Under the pieces are notes generated by a model that did no database searches, was not told the origin of the DNA, and was given only the letters and a program-made list of their open reading frames with translations. Source: Cryomorphaceae bacterium (lineage in GTDB: Bacteria; Bacteroidota; Bacteroidia; Flavobacteriales; BACL11). From it: 16,178 nt of DNA. Below, in pieces: positions 1 to 7,839 of the stretch (within the stretch, counting starts at the first letter, position 1; every line of letters begins with the position of its first letter). A program made the position numbers and the translations under genes. The stretch is from NCBI GenBank assembly GCA_014384505.1, contig JACNFT010000029.1:1-16178 (forward strand), read 5' to 3'.

Positions 1-275
1 TTTTCAATAACAACACCTAGCGAAACCATTGGGGTAGAAACAAAACCTTTTGCTAATTTTACTAAAACACCTTTACATGCCAACACTTTTGCAGCTGTTT
101 CAGCAAAAAGCTCACCAGCAAATCGGCAATCATGCCCAATAACTACTGATGGATTTTCATTATTTTCATTCAACCAATCAGCTACAGCAATACTTACTCT
201 TGCTACATTATCAGTAGTATATTCTTTTGCAATAATAGCTCTCCAGCCATCTGTTCCAAACTTAATTTTAGTCAT
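1..275 (-). CDS. Phosphohexomutase (phosphoglucomutase/phosphomannomutase family), N-terminal part
   Basis: The gene starts at the ATG complementary to 273-275 and runs off the left edge, so only 91 N-terminal residues are visible. They begin MTKIKFGTDGWRAIIA, the classic start of the alpha-D-phosphohexomutase superfamily, which moves phosphate between the C1 and C6 positions of hexoses through a phosphoserine enzyme. Further on are VIGHDCRF (about residues 46-53) and GFVSTPMVS (about 77-85), both typical of domain 1. The catalytic serine and metal-binding loops lie outside the window, so glucose, mannose or glucosamine specificity cannot be decided. The gene lies 34 bp behind mltG on the same strand. 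A good -7 promoter element sits in that gap, so it may have its own transcript as well as read-through. The family call is secure; the exact substrate is not. Confidence 0.88.
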   Translation of the reverse strand, partial: MTKIKFGTDGWRAIIAKEYTTDNVARVSIAVADWLNENNENPSVVIGHDCRFAGELFAETAAKVLACKGVLVKLAKGFVSTPMVSLGVVIE

Positions 276-296
276 TTTATTTTTTTTAATAGATTG

Positions 297-304
297 CAAA
301 TTTA
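297..304 (-). promoter_or_regulatory. Bacteroidota-type -7 promoter element of the phosphohexomutase gene
   Basis: On the minus strand this reads TAAATTTG followed by CA, an exact match to the Bacteroidetes -7 consensus TAnnTTTG. It lies 21 bases before the ATG at 275, leaving a short AT-rich leader. No convincing -33 TTG element is visible at the usual spacing. It also overlaps the short gap after mltG, so it would be an internal promoter of the minus-strand gene run. Confidence 0.5.
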
Positions 305-309
305 TATAA

Positions 310-1380
310 TTAACGCATTATTTTACGCTCATTCAATGACTTTTGATATTTGCGCGCATTTACTAGATGTTTTGCATAAGTTTTAGCAAAATTATGGTAG
401 CCAGTAAAATCCTCTCTGGCACACATAAAAATATAATTATGTTCGCTTGCATTCAATACAGCATCTATTGCATTAATGGATGGAATACAGATAGGACCAG
501 GAGGTAAACCCTTGTTCTTATAAGTATTGTAAGGTGATTCAACTTTTTTATCTTTATTCAATACCCTCTTAATTTTAAAATCACCTAGTGCAAAAATAAG
601 GGTTGGATCCGATTCTAACTTCATTCGTTTTTTCAAACGATTAAGGTATACCCCTGCTATTTCAGGGCGTTCATCTCTTTTTATACTTTGTTCTTTTTCC
701 ACTATTGAAGCCAAAACTGCAACCTGATAATAATTAAGTTTTATTTCAGCTGCCTTTTTCTTTCGGCTCGAATTCCAGAAATCCGAATACTCTTTTACCA
801 TTCTGTTAACAAAACCTTCTACTGAGGTGTTCCAATAAAACTCATAAGTGTTAGGAATAAATAAACAAGCTACATTGTCAGTGTTAAGTTTTAATTTATT
901 TAAGAATGTAGTGTCAGTAATATACTTTAAGATTGATAAAGAATCTGCTTCTATTTGACTTCCAATTTTACCCGCTAATTGTTCTTTATTTCTCAAATTA
1001 TTAAAGGTGACTTTTATTGGTGTTTGCTTACCTGATCGTAACAAATTAACTAAATCATTATTATTTAATGCTCTATTAATTTTATACCTACCTGCTTTAA
1101 TATTAGTATCGTATTTTTTTTGTTTTGCTAACCACTCAAAGGAATTGGAGTTTATCAATAATCCATTTTCTAAGAGTATTTTTACTACATCAGGAAATTC
1201 AGAATTACTTGGAATGTAAATGTACTTTTCGGCACTATTAGGCAAAACTATATTGAGTTGATATACTCTTAAATATAACTCATACACCATACCGCCACAA
1301 CCAAGTATTGCAAGAAAAATAAATGCAGTTACAAACTTACGGAAAGATGATTTTTTCTTAAATTTTCTTCTTCTTTTCAT
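310..1380 (-). CDS. mltG: Endolytic murein transglycosylase MltG (YceG family)
   Basis: This 356-aa inner-membrane protein should cleave nascent peptidoglycan strands and end their elongation, working beside the penicillin-binding synthases. A strongly basic N-terminus (MKRRRKFKKK) precedes one membrane helix at about 15-37, giving an N-in anchor with the rest in the periplasm. The catalytic-domain signature is present: IPNTYEFYWNTS at 175-186, then ASIVEKE at 224-230 followed by an RxEIAGVYLNRL stretch. E228 or E230 is the likely catalytic glutamate, by analogy with the ASIVEKE motif of Escherichia coli MltG. SDPT (257-260) and GLPPGPI near residues 290-300 complete the family pattern. Length is normal for the family. 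It begins 1 bp after the stop of the cytochrome gene, so the two are almost surely co-transcribed. Function is inferred from family membership and is well supported. Confidence 0.93.
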   Translation of the reverse strand: MKRRRKFKKKSSFRKFVTAFIFLAILGCGGMVYELYLRVYQLNIVLPNSAEKYIYIPSNSEFPDVVKILLENGLLINSNSFEWLAKQKKYDTNIKAGRYKINRALNNNDLVNLLRSGKQTPIKVTFNNLRNKEQLAGKIGSQIEADSLSILKYITDTTFLNKLKLNTDNVACLFIPNTYEFYWNTSVEGFVNRMVKEYSDFWNSSRKKKAAEIKLNYYQVAVLASIVEKEQSIKRDERPEIAGVYLNRLKKRMKLESDPTLIFALGDFKIKRVLNKDKKVESPYNTYKNKGLPPGPICIPSINAIDAVLNASEHNYIFMCAREDFTGYHNFAKTYAKHLVNARKYQKSLNERKIMR

Positions 1381-1381
1381 A

Positions 1382-3226
1382 TTATAGATTTTTTAAAATT
1401 AATCTTGCATTATGATTCGGAGCAATTTCTAAAATTTTATTGAGATATACTTTTACATCTTTCATTTTATTTTGCATTTGTGCTGAAAGAACTAAATTCT
1501 CATAAGCCAATACATAGTCAGGATCTAAAGCAATGGCTTGTTTTAAATACAATTCTGCTTTTAGGAAATTTTGCTGTAAAATGAATATATACCCTAAATT
1601 TAGGTGTATTTCTTTATGTGTAGGATTAAGTGCTAATGCAGTTTCAAAAATTAATTTAGCAGCTTTTAATTGATTGTTATCGATTAGAAAAGCCCCAAGC
1701 TTTAACTTATAATCAATTACGAACGGCATAAGCGAAACTGCATTATCATAATAACTTTTAGCATCAACTGCTAAGTTTTTTAATGCGAACACCTCAGCCA
1801 TTCTACTATAAGCCAATGCCAAGTCGCTATTGTTGTATTTTAGGGAATCAATGGTGTTACTCATCACAAAATTAACCAGTCCTTTGTTATCATTCTTAAG
1901 ATAGTAATATTGTATAAAAGCAGGGAAATCAATAGTTGTTTTATTTAGTAAAATAAAAGCACTATCCAAATATATTGGATTTTGCTCAAAGCTTTCAAAA
2001 CGCTTTAAATAAGCCTTTGCTTTTGATAAATTAGTTGGAGTATCATTATTGATGGCAAACAAACCTAAGAAATTTCCTTTTTTGGTTTTTATAGCTGAAG
2101 GAATCGCTATTTTATGGTCAGTAATACTTACATGCTGTATGTCAGTAGAGGTTGAATTTGGCATGTGACAAGAGGTGCAATTTTGCGTTTCTTCTTCCTT
2201 GCAAACTTCATGACATTGCATGCATTTATTATCAAAATAGCTAGCGGATAAATTAGTTACACTCTTGTGCGGATTGTGGCATGTAACACAAGTCATTTCA
2301 GAAGATTTAAAACAAGCGCTTTGCTTTAATCTATCTACATGTGAGGCCATTATAAATGATTCTTCATTTTCAAACTTTGGCAAGTAAACATCCATCACCT
2401 CACTTAAATGTTGACCGGGTTTAAAATCAGTGAATTTTTTTCCTTCATTTAAAATAGCCGTACCCTGTAAATGACACCTTTGACAAACATCAAACTGCAA
2501 ATCCAAAGGCAACCTTTTAGGATTTACAATTGAATAATCTATGTATTTTGAGGTATCAATAATATTCCCAGCCAACTTTTGTTTTACATGCACCTCACCG
2601 GGGCCATGGCATCTTTCACAATCTATTCCGCTAGATATAGCTTCATATTTATTAAGTGAACCCTCAACATGATTAGGATAAGCATTATGGCAACTCATAC
2701 ACTCCAACCCAATTTCACGAGAAAAACGCGTATTATTTCCGTTTTCAAATCCTGGGGGTAAATCAGCAATTTTATCTTGACAGTAATAGGTGTATGGCAT
2801 TTGGTGTACATATCCATTAATTTCGAATAAGTGAGAATTAGTATGTTGACCACTACCTATTTTATAATTCACTTTTTTGATAAGTTGATGCGTAGTATCC
2901 TTTCCTTTTATTCGGAATTCTTTTAAATACAGGCTATCATTTTTCCAAAACGGTTGGTAGGATAAATTTTTAATAGTATCCTTAATTATTGGCATTTCAG
3001 AGTGGGATAAAGCCGAATTCTCTTTTGTTGCAAAGTGAAAGGATTTTCCCATACCAGTTTGCATATAGGAATCATAGATTTCGGCATGACAAGCTCTGCA
3101 CTGCTCTTTGCCTATGTATCTTACAGTATCGTTATGATTTAAATATTCGGTATAAGTACTTACCTCCCCTCTTTTACAGGAAAACAAAAGGACAGAGACA
3201 ATAAATAGTATTAAACTATTTTTCAT
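1382..3226 (-). CDS. Seven-heme cytochrome c lipoprotein with C-terminal TPR repeats
   Basis: The 614-aa product has a lipoprotein signal peptide (hydrophobic residues 3-16, lipobox LLFSC with Cys17), so it should be membrane-anchored and face the periplasm or cell surface. Seven CxxCH heme-c motifs are visible: C43-H47, C176-H180, C203-H207, C248-H252, C313-H317, C335-H339 and C350-H354. Extra histidines such as H64, H131 and H141 could be distal ligands. From about residue 400 onward the protein is helical, with TPR-like units around 470-610 (for example ALALNPTHKEIHLNLGYIF and QAIALDPDYVLAYENL). This resembles the cytochrome c554-like/TPR proteins known in Bacteroidetes and Planctomycetes, whose electron partners are mostly unknown. 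Its start overlaps the stop of the GNAT gene by 4 bp (ATGA) and mltG follows 1 bp later. No redox enzyme lies nearby to suggest a substrate. Heme number and anchoring are read from sequence; the role is unknown. Confidence 0.9.
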   Translation of the reverse strand: MKNSLILFIVSVLLFSCKRGEVSTYTEYLNHNDTVRYIGKEQCRACHAEIYDSYMQTGMGKSFHFATKENSALSHSEMPIIKDTIKNLSYQPFWKNDSLYLKEFRIKGKDTTHQLIKKVNYKIGSGQHTNSHLFEINGYVHQMPYTYYCQDKIADLPPGFENGNNTRFSREIGLECMSCHNAYPNHVEGSLNKYEAISSGIDCERCHGPGEVHVKQKLAGNIIDTSKYIDYSIVNPKRLPLDLQFDVCQRCHLQGTAILNEGKKFTDFKPGQHLSEVMDVYLPKFENEESFIMASHVDRLKQSACFKSSEMTCVTCHNPHKSVTNLSASYFDNKCMQCHEVCKEEETQNCTSCHMPNSTSTDIQHVSITDHKIAIPSAIKTKKGNFLGLFAINNDTPTNLSKAKAYLKRFESFEQNPIYLDSAFILLNKTTIDFPAFIQYYYLKNDNKGLVNFVMSNTIDSLKYNNSDLALAYSRMAEVFALKNLAVDAKSYYDNAVSLMPFVIDYKLKLGAFLIDNNQLKAAKLIFETALALNPTHKEIHLNLGYIFILQQNFLKAELYLKQAIALDPDYVLAYENLVLSAQMQNKMKDVKVYLNKILEIAPNHNARLILKNL

Positions 3227-3690
3227 CTCTTGAGCACAAAATTGTTTTGGCGTACCATTTCAAAACCAACAGATTGAAATAAAGCCAAACTTGCTTTATT
3301 ATCCGAAAAAATTCCTGTGTGCAATTGCTTTAAATGTAATTTTTCCCAAGCATAATCAATAAGTAAAGTAAGTGACTGCTTAGCAAAACCTTTTCGCCTA
3401 TATTCCTTAAGAATAACGATACCAACACCAGCGTTTTGTTTTTCAAAATTGTATTCATACAAATCAATACAACCAATTGCTTTTCCTTGCCAATCAATAA
3501 CAAATCGAAACTGCTCGGCAATAGCAATATCTTGTTTAGCATGACTTATGTAATTTGCTAATTGTACTAATGAAAACGGTTCAGTAGTACCACTAACGGC
3601 CCAAAGTGATTTATCATTTTCTAATGAAAATAGAAAATCCAAATCAGTATCTTTTAAGGTCCTGAGCTTTATTTCAGCAGTCGCTAGCAT
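3223..3690 (-). CDS. GNAT-family N-acetyltransferase
   Basis: This is a 155-aa protein of the GCN5-related acetyltransferase fold, using acetyl-CoA to acetylate an amine that cannot be named from sequence. The acetyl-CoA pyrophosphate-binding loop is visible as YRRKGFAKQ at 97-105, after the beta-4 strand AGVGIVILKE (87-96). The later NKASLALFQSVGFE (131-144) is the usual motif B with its conserved Asn and Phe. It looks closest to the RimJ/RimL/SpeG-like branch. The start overlaps the dapF stop by 7 bp and its own stop overlaps the cytochrome start by 4 bp, so it is translationally coupled on both sides. Family assignment is firm; substrate is unknown, and co-location with dapF does not prove a cell-wall role. 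Confidence 0.88.
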   Translation of the reverse strand: MLATAEIKLRTLKDTDLDFLFSLENDKSLWAVSGTTEPFSLVQLANYISHAKQDIAIAEQFRFVIDWQGKAIGCIDLYEYNFEKQNAGVGIVILKEYRRKGFAKQSLTLLIDYAWEKLHLKQLHTGIFSDNKASLALFQSVGFEMVRQNNFVLKR

Positions 3691-4457
3691 GCAAATTCGC
3701 CAGCAAACACCATGCTAGCTTCTCCACTTAACCATATATTACGGTAACCGCCATTAAACTCTTCAAAGCTAACTGTCAATTCACCTCCCTTAGTTTTTAC
3801 ATTCATAAGTGTTTCTTCAATGCAGTTTGCATAATGCATAGCAATAGCTGTGGCAACAACACCTGTTCCACAACTTAGCGTTTCAGCTTCTACACCTCTT
3901 TCATAAGTACGCACTTGCAACTCATTAGCATCCAATACAAAGTTTACATTTATTCCTTCTTTTTTAAAAGGAGCTGAATTTCTTATTTTTCTACCTTCCT
4001 TATTTACATCCAAATTATCCAACTCATCCACCATTTCAATATAATGAGGTGAGCCAGTATTCAAAACTAATCCATCACCTACGCCTTCAATTTTTTTAAC
4101 ATCTTGCATTTGTAGATAAATACCATCATCCATTAACCTGCCTTTATGTTCGCCATCTATTGCCATAAAAGTAGTTTCATCTTCAATCATTTCTAACATT
4201 TGAGCAAAGGCGATAATACATCTTCCACCATTTCCACACATGCTGGATTGCTTACCGTCAGCATTAAAATAAATCATCTCAAAATCAAGAGTATCATGCT
4301 CACGCAATAGAATTAAACCATCAGCACCAATTCCCATTCTTCTTTCACAGAGTGCAGCAATCAAATCATTATCACTTAGGTCAAATTCCTTTTCTCTATC
4401 ATCAATCATTATGAAATCATTTCCTGTACCTTGATATTTGTAAAATTCTATAATCAT
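3684..4457 (-). CDS. dapF: Diaminopimelate epimerase
   Basis: This 257-aa cytosolic enzyme converts LL- to meso-diaminopimelate, the lysine precursor and peptidoglycan cross-linking residue, without a cofactor. Both catalytic cysteines are in their hallmark contexts: C74 in MCGNGGRC (73-80) and C196 in SCGTGVVA (195-202). The N-terminus FYKYQGTGNDFIMID (5-19) and the MGIGADGLI segment (41-49) also match the family, as does the TGSPHY substrate loop (134-139). Length is normal. It is the first gene of the minus-strand run, with 175 bp of non-coding sequence before it and the GNAT gene overlapping its end by 7 bp. A weak -7-like box on the minus strand (TACTTTTA, 4462-4469) differs from consensus at its last base. 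Confidence 0.97.
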   Translation of the reverse strand: MIIEFYKYQGTGNDFIMIDDREKEFDLSDNDLIAALCERRMGIGADGLILLREHDTLDFEMIYFNADGKQSSMCGNGGRCIIAFAQMLEMIEDETTFMAIDGEHKGRLMDDGIYLQMQDVKKIEGVGDGLVLNTGSPHYIEMVDELDNLDVNKEGRKIRNSAPFKKEGINVNFVLDANELQVRTYERGVEAETLSCGTGVVATAIAMHYANCIEETLMNVKTKGGELTVSFEEFNGGYRNIWLSGEASMVFAGEFAC

Positions 4458-4475
4458 GTGGTAAAAGTAGAAAAT

Positions 4476-4510
4476 AGTTGTTGGTTATTAGTTGTTAGTT
4501 GTTAGTTTTT
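4476..4510. repeat. Short tandem heptamer repeat between dapF and GAPDH genes
   Basis: Five 7-bp units follow each other: AGTTGTT, GGTTATT, AGTTGTT, AGTTGTT, AGTTTTT. Three are identical and two diverged. The array lies about 20 bp upstream of dapF, on the far side of its likely promoter. The rest of the 175-bp gap is plain AT-rich sequence holding the GAPDH promoter element. It is a simple-sequence repeat, not a CRISPR array. Confidence 0.7.
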
Positions 4511-4595
4511 AATAATCAAGGATAGGCAACAGACAATAACATTGGCTTGGACGTTAATTTTAACAGTTCCTTTAGGCTCATTTATTTATAAAACC

Positions 4596-4603
4596 TATTT
4601 TTG
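4596..4603 (+). promoter_or_regulatory. -7 promoter element of the GAPDH gene
   Basis: The sequence TATTTTTG followed by CA matches TAnnTTTG exactly. It ends 29 bases before the ATG at 4633, a sensible place for transcription to begin with a short leader. A -33 TTG at normal spacing is not evident, which is common in this phylum. Confidence 0.55.
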
Positions 4604-4632
4604 CAGCTCTTTTATAACTAAAAATAAAGCGT

Positions 4633-6072
4633 ATGTCAGTATCTTATGAATCACAATTGAATGATTGGGTAAATAAAGAAAAATTAGGAGTAGATTTATT
4701 AAACTCTGTAGGCACTTTAATGTATGATAAAGGAATTGAATTAATCCTTTTTAGAAATCAATTGTTAGAAATTGGGGTTTCGGAATTGATGAATTCTATT
4801 TCGTACGCTAACAATGTAGTAAACAGAAAAGTAAATATTGAAACTGCTGCTGCATTAGCTAAGGAAATGTTAAACCTTGACTTAGCTCCTTCAAAATTGG
4901 ATATTGGCCTACTAAGTGCTGAATATTTTGAGCAAGGTGCAACTGATGTTAATGCTTTTTTAACTGAAAAATTAGCTAACTTTATTGGTGCCGACAAGGA
5001 CAAAATTAAACCAAAAGATGTTATCCTTTATGGATTTGGTAGAATTGGGAGACTTGCAGCCAGAGAGCTTATAAAACAAGCTGGAAAAGGACAACAATTA
5101 AGATTAAAAGCTATAGTTGTAAGGCGATTAACTGATGCTCAAATTATTAAAAGAGCTGATTTGTTAAGAAACGATTCTGTTCATGGTGCTTTTAAAGGAG
5201 TTGTTGATGTGGATTTGGCTAACCAAGCAATTGTAGTAAACGGACAAGTAATTAAATTTATTGATGGAGGAAACCCTGAAGATATTGACTATACTATACA
5301 TGGAATTAACAATGCTTTATTAATTGATAATACTGGAGCATTTACCGACAAAGAAGCTTTGTCGAGACACTTACAATCCAAAGGAGTAAACAAAGTATTA
5401 TTAACCGCTCCTGGAAAAGGAATTCCAAATATTGTTTACGGAATTAACTCTCAAGAAATTGATGTTGATGCAACTGATATTTTTTCAGCAGCATCCTGTA
5501 CAACAAACTGTATTGCTCCTATTTTGCATGTAGTTGAAAACAAATATGGCGTAAACAAAGGACATTTGGAAACTGTGCATTCTTATACCAATGACCAAAA
5601 CTTATTGGACAACATGCACAACAAACCAAGAAGAGGAAGGTCGGCAGCTATTAACATGGTAATCACATCAACAGGAGCAGGTAATGCGGTTACTAAGGTA
5701 ATCCCATCATTAGAAGGAAAGCTTTCGGCAAATGCTGTTCGTGTACCTACCCCAAATGTTTCATTAGCAATATTAAAACTGAACTTAAAGAAAGCAACTT
5801 CATTAGCCGATATTAATGAAACAATGAGAGAGGCAGCTTTAAAAGGAAATTTGGTAAACCAAATTAACTATCAGATTGACCCTGAATTAGTATCAACTGA
5901 TATTATTGGAAACAACTGCTGCTCGGTATTTGACAGTAAAGCAACTATTGTTACTGAGGGTGGTGAGGATATAGTACTTTATGTTTGGTATGATAATGAG
6001 TTTGGTTACACAAAACAAGTTATCCGTTTAGCAAAACTTATTGCTAAAGTAAGAAGGTTAACTTATTATTAA
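4633..6072 (+). CDS. Long-form glyceraldehyde-3-phosphate dehydrogenase
   Basis: The 479-aa product oxidises and phosphorylates glyceraldehyde-3-phosphate with NAD(P). Residues 130-470 are a complete GAPDH: dinucleotide-binding GFGRIGR (134-140), catalytic Cys289 in SCTTNC (288-293), partner His316 in VHSYTNDQ, phosphate-site RVPT (370-373) and the C-terminal WYDNEFGY (452-459). The unusual part is an N-terminal extension of about 125 mostly helical residues that classical 330-340-aa GAPDHs lack. Enzymes of this length are recurrent in Bacteroidetes, so the extension is real and not a start-site error: an in-frame ATG and a promoter element sit just upstream, and the extension reads as good coding sequence. 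Glycolytic versus gluconeogenic use and cofactor preference cannot be settled here. Confidence 0.94.
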   Translation: MSVSYESQLNDWVNKEKLGVDLLNSVGTLMYDKGIELILFRNQLLEIGVSELMNSISYANNVVNRKVNIETAAALAKEMLNLDLAPSKLDIGLLSAEYFEQGATDVNAFLTEKLANFIGADKDKIKPKDVILYGFGRIGRLAARELIKQAGKGQQLRLKAIVVRRLTDAQIIKRADLLRNDSVHGAFKGVVDVDLANQAIVVNGQVIKFIDGGNPEDIDYTIHGINNALLIDNTGAFTDKEALSRHLQSKGVNKVLLTAPGKGIPNIVYGINSQEIDVDATDIFSAASCTTNCIAPILHVVENKYGVNKGHLETVHSYTNDQNLLDNMHNKPRRGRSAAINMVITSTGAGNAVTKVIPSLEGKLSANAVRVPTPNVSLAILKLNLKKATSLADINETMREAALKGNLVNQINYQIDPELVSTDIIGNNCCSVFDSKATIVTEGGEDIVLYVWYDNEFGYTKQVIRLAKLIAKVRRLTYY

Positions 6073-6084
6073 TAGTTACTGAAA

Positions 6085-6651
6085 TTGAAGTTAAAGGAAA
6101 ATTATTTTCTTTGGTATAAGTTACTAAATTCATCTTTTACAGGTTTATCAATTGGTATATTATTTACGATTTACCAACCCCTTACTGACCCTTCTATTTA
6201 CTCTTTAGGTGGTATTGTATTAGCTGCAGGAATGTTGGTTATTGCTAAGTTTTACGACAGATTACTAAATATCCGTAGGTTTTTTCAAATTTCAATGGGA
6301 GTTGAAATTGTAATGCTGATTACTTTATTGTTATTTATGGTTTTGCAATATACATTCACCTCTGCCATTTTGGTTTACATGGGCTATCAGTTTACTTTTA
6401 TTTTTGGTGGTTATTTGGTTAGGGCCGAAACGCTAGTTGCAAAGGATAAAGAATTATTAGGTAAAATTGATATCAATAAACAATTGGGCTATTTGCTTGG
6501 ATTGGGCCTTTCCTTTTTGTTTTACAAAGCACTGGAATATGGCTTTGAACTTACTGATGCTAAAATACAAATTAATATCCTGCATTATTTCTTGGTTGCA
6601 CTGCAGACAATAATTATTTTAGTATTGGCGAATTCTTTTAGCTGGAAATAA
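6085..6651 (+). CDS. Six-helix integral membrane protein of unknown function
   Basis: The 188-aa protein starts at TTG 6085. An in-frame stop at 6073 and the lack of an ATG before codon 50 make this the best start, with CTG 6079 as a weaker option. Six hydrophobic segments are visible at about 10-30, 38-55, 68-88, 93-112, 132-151 and 163-183, with a basic loop around 58-66 (YDRLLNIRRFF). I do not recognise a family for certain. The spacing and the loop resemble half of an MFS-type transporter, but no MFS signature is clear. It follows the GAPDH gene by 12 bp on the same strand and is probably co-transcribed with it, then faces paaE end to end. Coding status is well supported; function is unknown. 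Confidence 0.75.
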   Translation: MKLKENYFLWYKLLNSSFTGLSIGILFTIYQPLTDPSIYSLGGIVLAAGMLVIAKFYDRLLNIRRFFQISMGVEIVMLITLLLFMVLQYTFTSAILVYMGYQFTFIFGGYLVRAETLVAKDKELLGKIDINKQLGYLLGLGLSFLFYKALEYGFELTDAKIQINILHYFLVALQTIIILVLANSFSWK

Positions 6652-6676
6652 AAAAATAAAGCAAATACTCCGCTTT
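6649..6676 (-). terminator. Possible weak intrinsic terminator after paaE
   Basis: Read on the minus strand, AAAGC and GCTTT (6676-6672 and 6662-6658) can pair around a 9-nt loop and are followed by a T-rich run (6660-6649). It lies in the 59-bp gap between two convergent genes, where a terminator is expected. The stem is only 5 bp, so the call is tentative. Confidence 0.3.
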
Positions 6677-6710
6677 CTAAAACCTAATTACTAATAAGCA
6701 ATCAATAGCA

Positions 6711-7757
6711 TTACATCTCATCAAAATCAATCACTACATTGGCTGATACTGGTCTAGCTTGACAACCTAAGACATAACCTTGCGCAACTTCATCTTCCGA
6801 TAAAGAATAATTAGCATCCATAGTAACACTACCTTCCATTACCTTAGCCCTACAAGTACAACATACCGCTCCTTTACACGAAAAAGGTACATCAGCACCT
6901 TGTTCCATTGCAGCATCTAGTATTGTTTGACCTTTATTGGAAAGCGTAAATTCAAAATCTTCTCCGTCAACACTTACCCGTACATTTGAAATAATTTCGT
7001 CAGAATCATTATCAGCAACATCCGTTTTCTCAACAGTTGTAAATCGCTCAAAATTTATTTTTTTCTGGTTGATATTATTCAGTAGCAATAATTCATTAGC
7101 ATTATCAATCAACTCCCCAGGACCACAAACAAAATAAGCATCAGCAGTTTTTAAAGGCATGAAAGTATTCAGTAATTGCTGAATCGTATTCTTGTCCAAC
7201 CTTCCGTTTATAGTACCTGCAATTCTTTCTCTTGAAAACGCCCAATGAATTTTTAATCGCTCAGGATTTTCCTCTTGAAGCTGCTTTATCTCATCAGAGA
7301 ACATTGAAGAATCTTGTGTTTTATTTCCGTAGATAAGCGTGAATTTCGCATCACTGGGTTTTGCTAATTCTGTTTTTAACATAGCAATAATTGGAGTAAC
7401 CCCACTACCTGCACAAATCCCTACAATATGTTTGTTATCCCCTTTAATTACAAAGTTTCCTGATGGAGGCATAACTTGCAAAACATCTCCCTCCTTAACA
7501 CTTTCTGTCAAAAAAGTAGACATCCTCCCATCTTCTACCTTTTTCACTCCAATGGTTACCCCTTCAGCATTCATGCTACAAATAGAATAAGCTCTCCTTA
7601 CTTCTTCTCCATTTATATCCTGCTTTATAGTAATATATTGTCCTGCTTCAAACTGAAATAAGGCATTATTACTTACATCAAAACTAATAGCAACTGCATC
7701 AGCAGTAAGCCTAGTAATACTTGTAATTGTTAAAGGGTGAAACTTATTCATAATCAT
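6711..7757 (-). CDS. paaE: Phenylacetyl-CoA 1,2-epoxidase reductase subunit PaaE
   Basis: This 348-aa cytosolic flavoprotein passes electrons from NAD(P)H to the PaaABC epoxidase. It has the class IA oxygenase-reductase order. An FAD domain carries RAYSICS (55-61). An NAD(P) domain carries GICAGSGVTP (113-122) and CGPGELI (211-217). A C-terminal plant-type 2Fe-2S ferredoxin domain has ligands Cys294, Cys299, Cys302 and Cys332 in the CKGAVCCTC context typical of PaaE. Two starts are possible, ATG 7757 and ATG 7751. The second (MNKFHPLTI) leaves a more normal leader behind the -7 element at 7768-7775. It stands alone on the minus strand, divergent from paaABCD, whereas in many bacteria it closes a paaABCDE operon. 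The shared 108-bp gap probably allows common control. Confidence 0.94.
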   Translation of the reverse strand: MIMNKFHPLTITSITRLTADAVAISFDVSNNALFQFEAGQYITIKQDINGEEVRRAYSICSMNAEGVTIGVKKVEDGRMSTFLTESVKEGDVLQVMPPSGNFVIKGDNKHIVGICAGSGVTPIIAMLKTELAKPSDAKFTLIYGNKTQDSSMFSDEIKQLQEENPERLKIHWAFSRERIAGTINGRLDKNTIQQLLNTFMPLKTADAYFVCGPGELIDNANELLLLNNINQKKINFERFTTVEKTDVADNDSDEIISNVRVSVDGEDFEFTLSNKGQTILDAAMEQGADVPFSCKGAVCCTCRAKVMEGSVTMDANYSLSEDEVAQGYVLGCQARPVSANVVIDFDEM

Positions 7758-7767
7758 AAAATTTCTG

Positions 7768-7775
7768 CAAAAATA
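7768..7775 (-). promoter_or_regulatory. -7 promoter element of paaE
   Basis: On the minus strand this is TATTTTTG followed by CAG, identical over 11 bases to the element before the GAPDH gene. It ends 10 bases before ATG 7757 and 16 before ATG 7751, which favours the second ATG. One copy of the AAATATCAT direct repeat (7771-7779) overlaps it, so a bound protein there could block it. Confidence 0.5.
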
Positions 7776-7818
7776 TCATTTTAGATAAAAACGATTAGCA
7801 TATTATGACAAATATCAT
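7771..7818. repeat. Direct repeat AAATATCAT in the paaE/paaA divergent control region
   Basis: The 9-mer AAATATCAT occurs at 7771-7779 and 7810-7818, with start points 39 bp apart. The first copy overlaps the paaE -7 box. The second lies 22-30 bp upstream of the paaA -7 box, where a -33 element would be. This could be a shared operator, but the sequence is very AT-rich and chance similarity is plausible. A small TATGA/TCATA inverted repeat (7804-7808 and 7815-7819) overlaps the second copy. Confidence 0.3.
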
Positions 7819-7839
7819 ATATAGGAAAACATAAATTCA

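Noticed and set aside
4476..4510. CRISPR array
   Set aside because: The units are 7 bp, directly adjacent and without spacers, so this is a simple tandem repeat.
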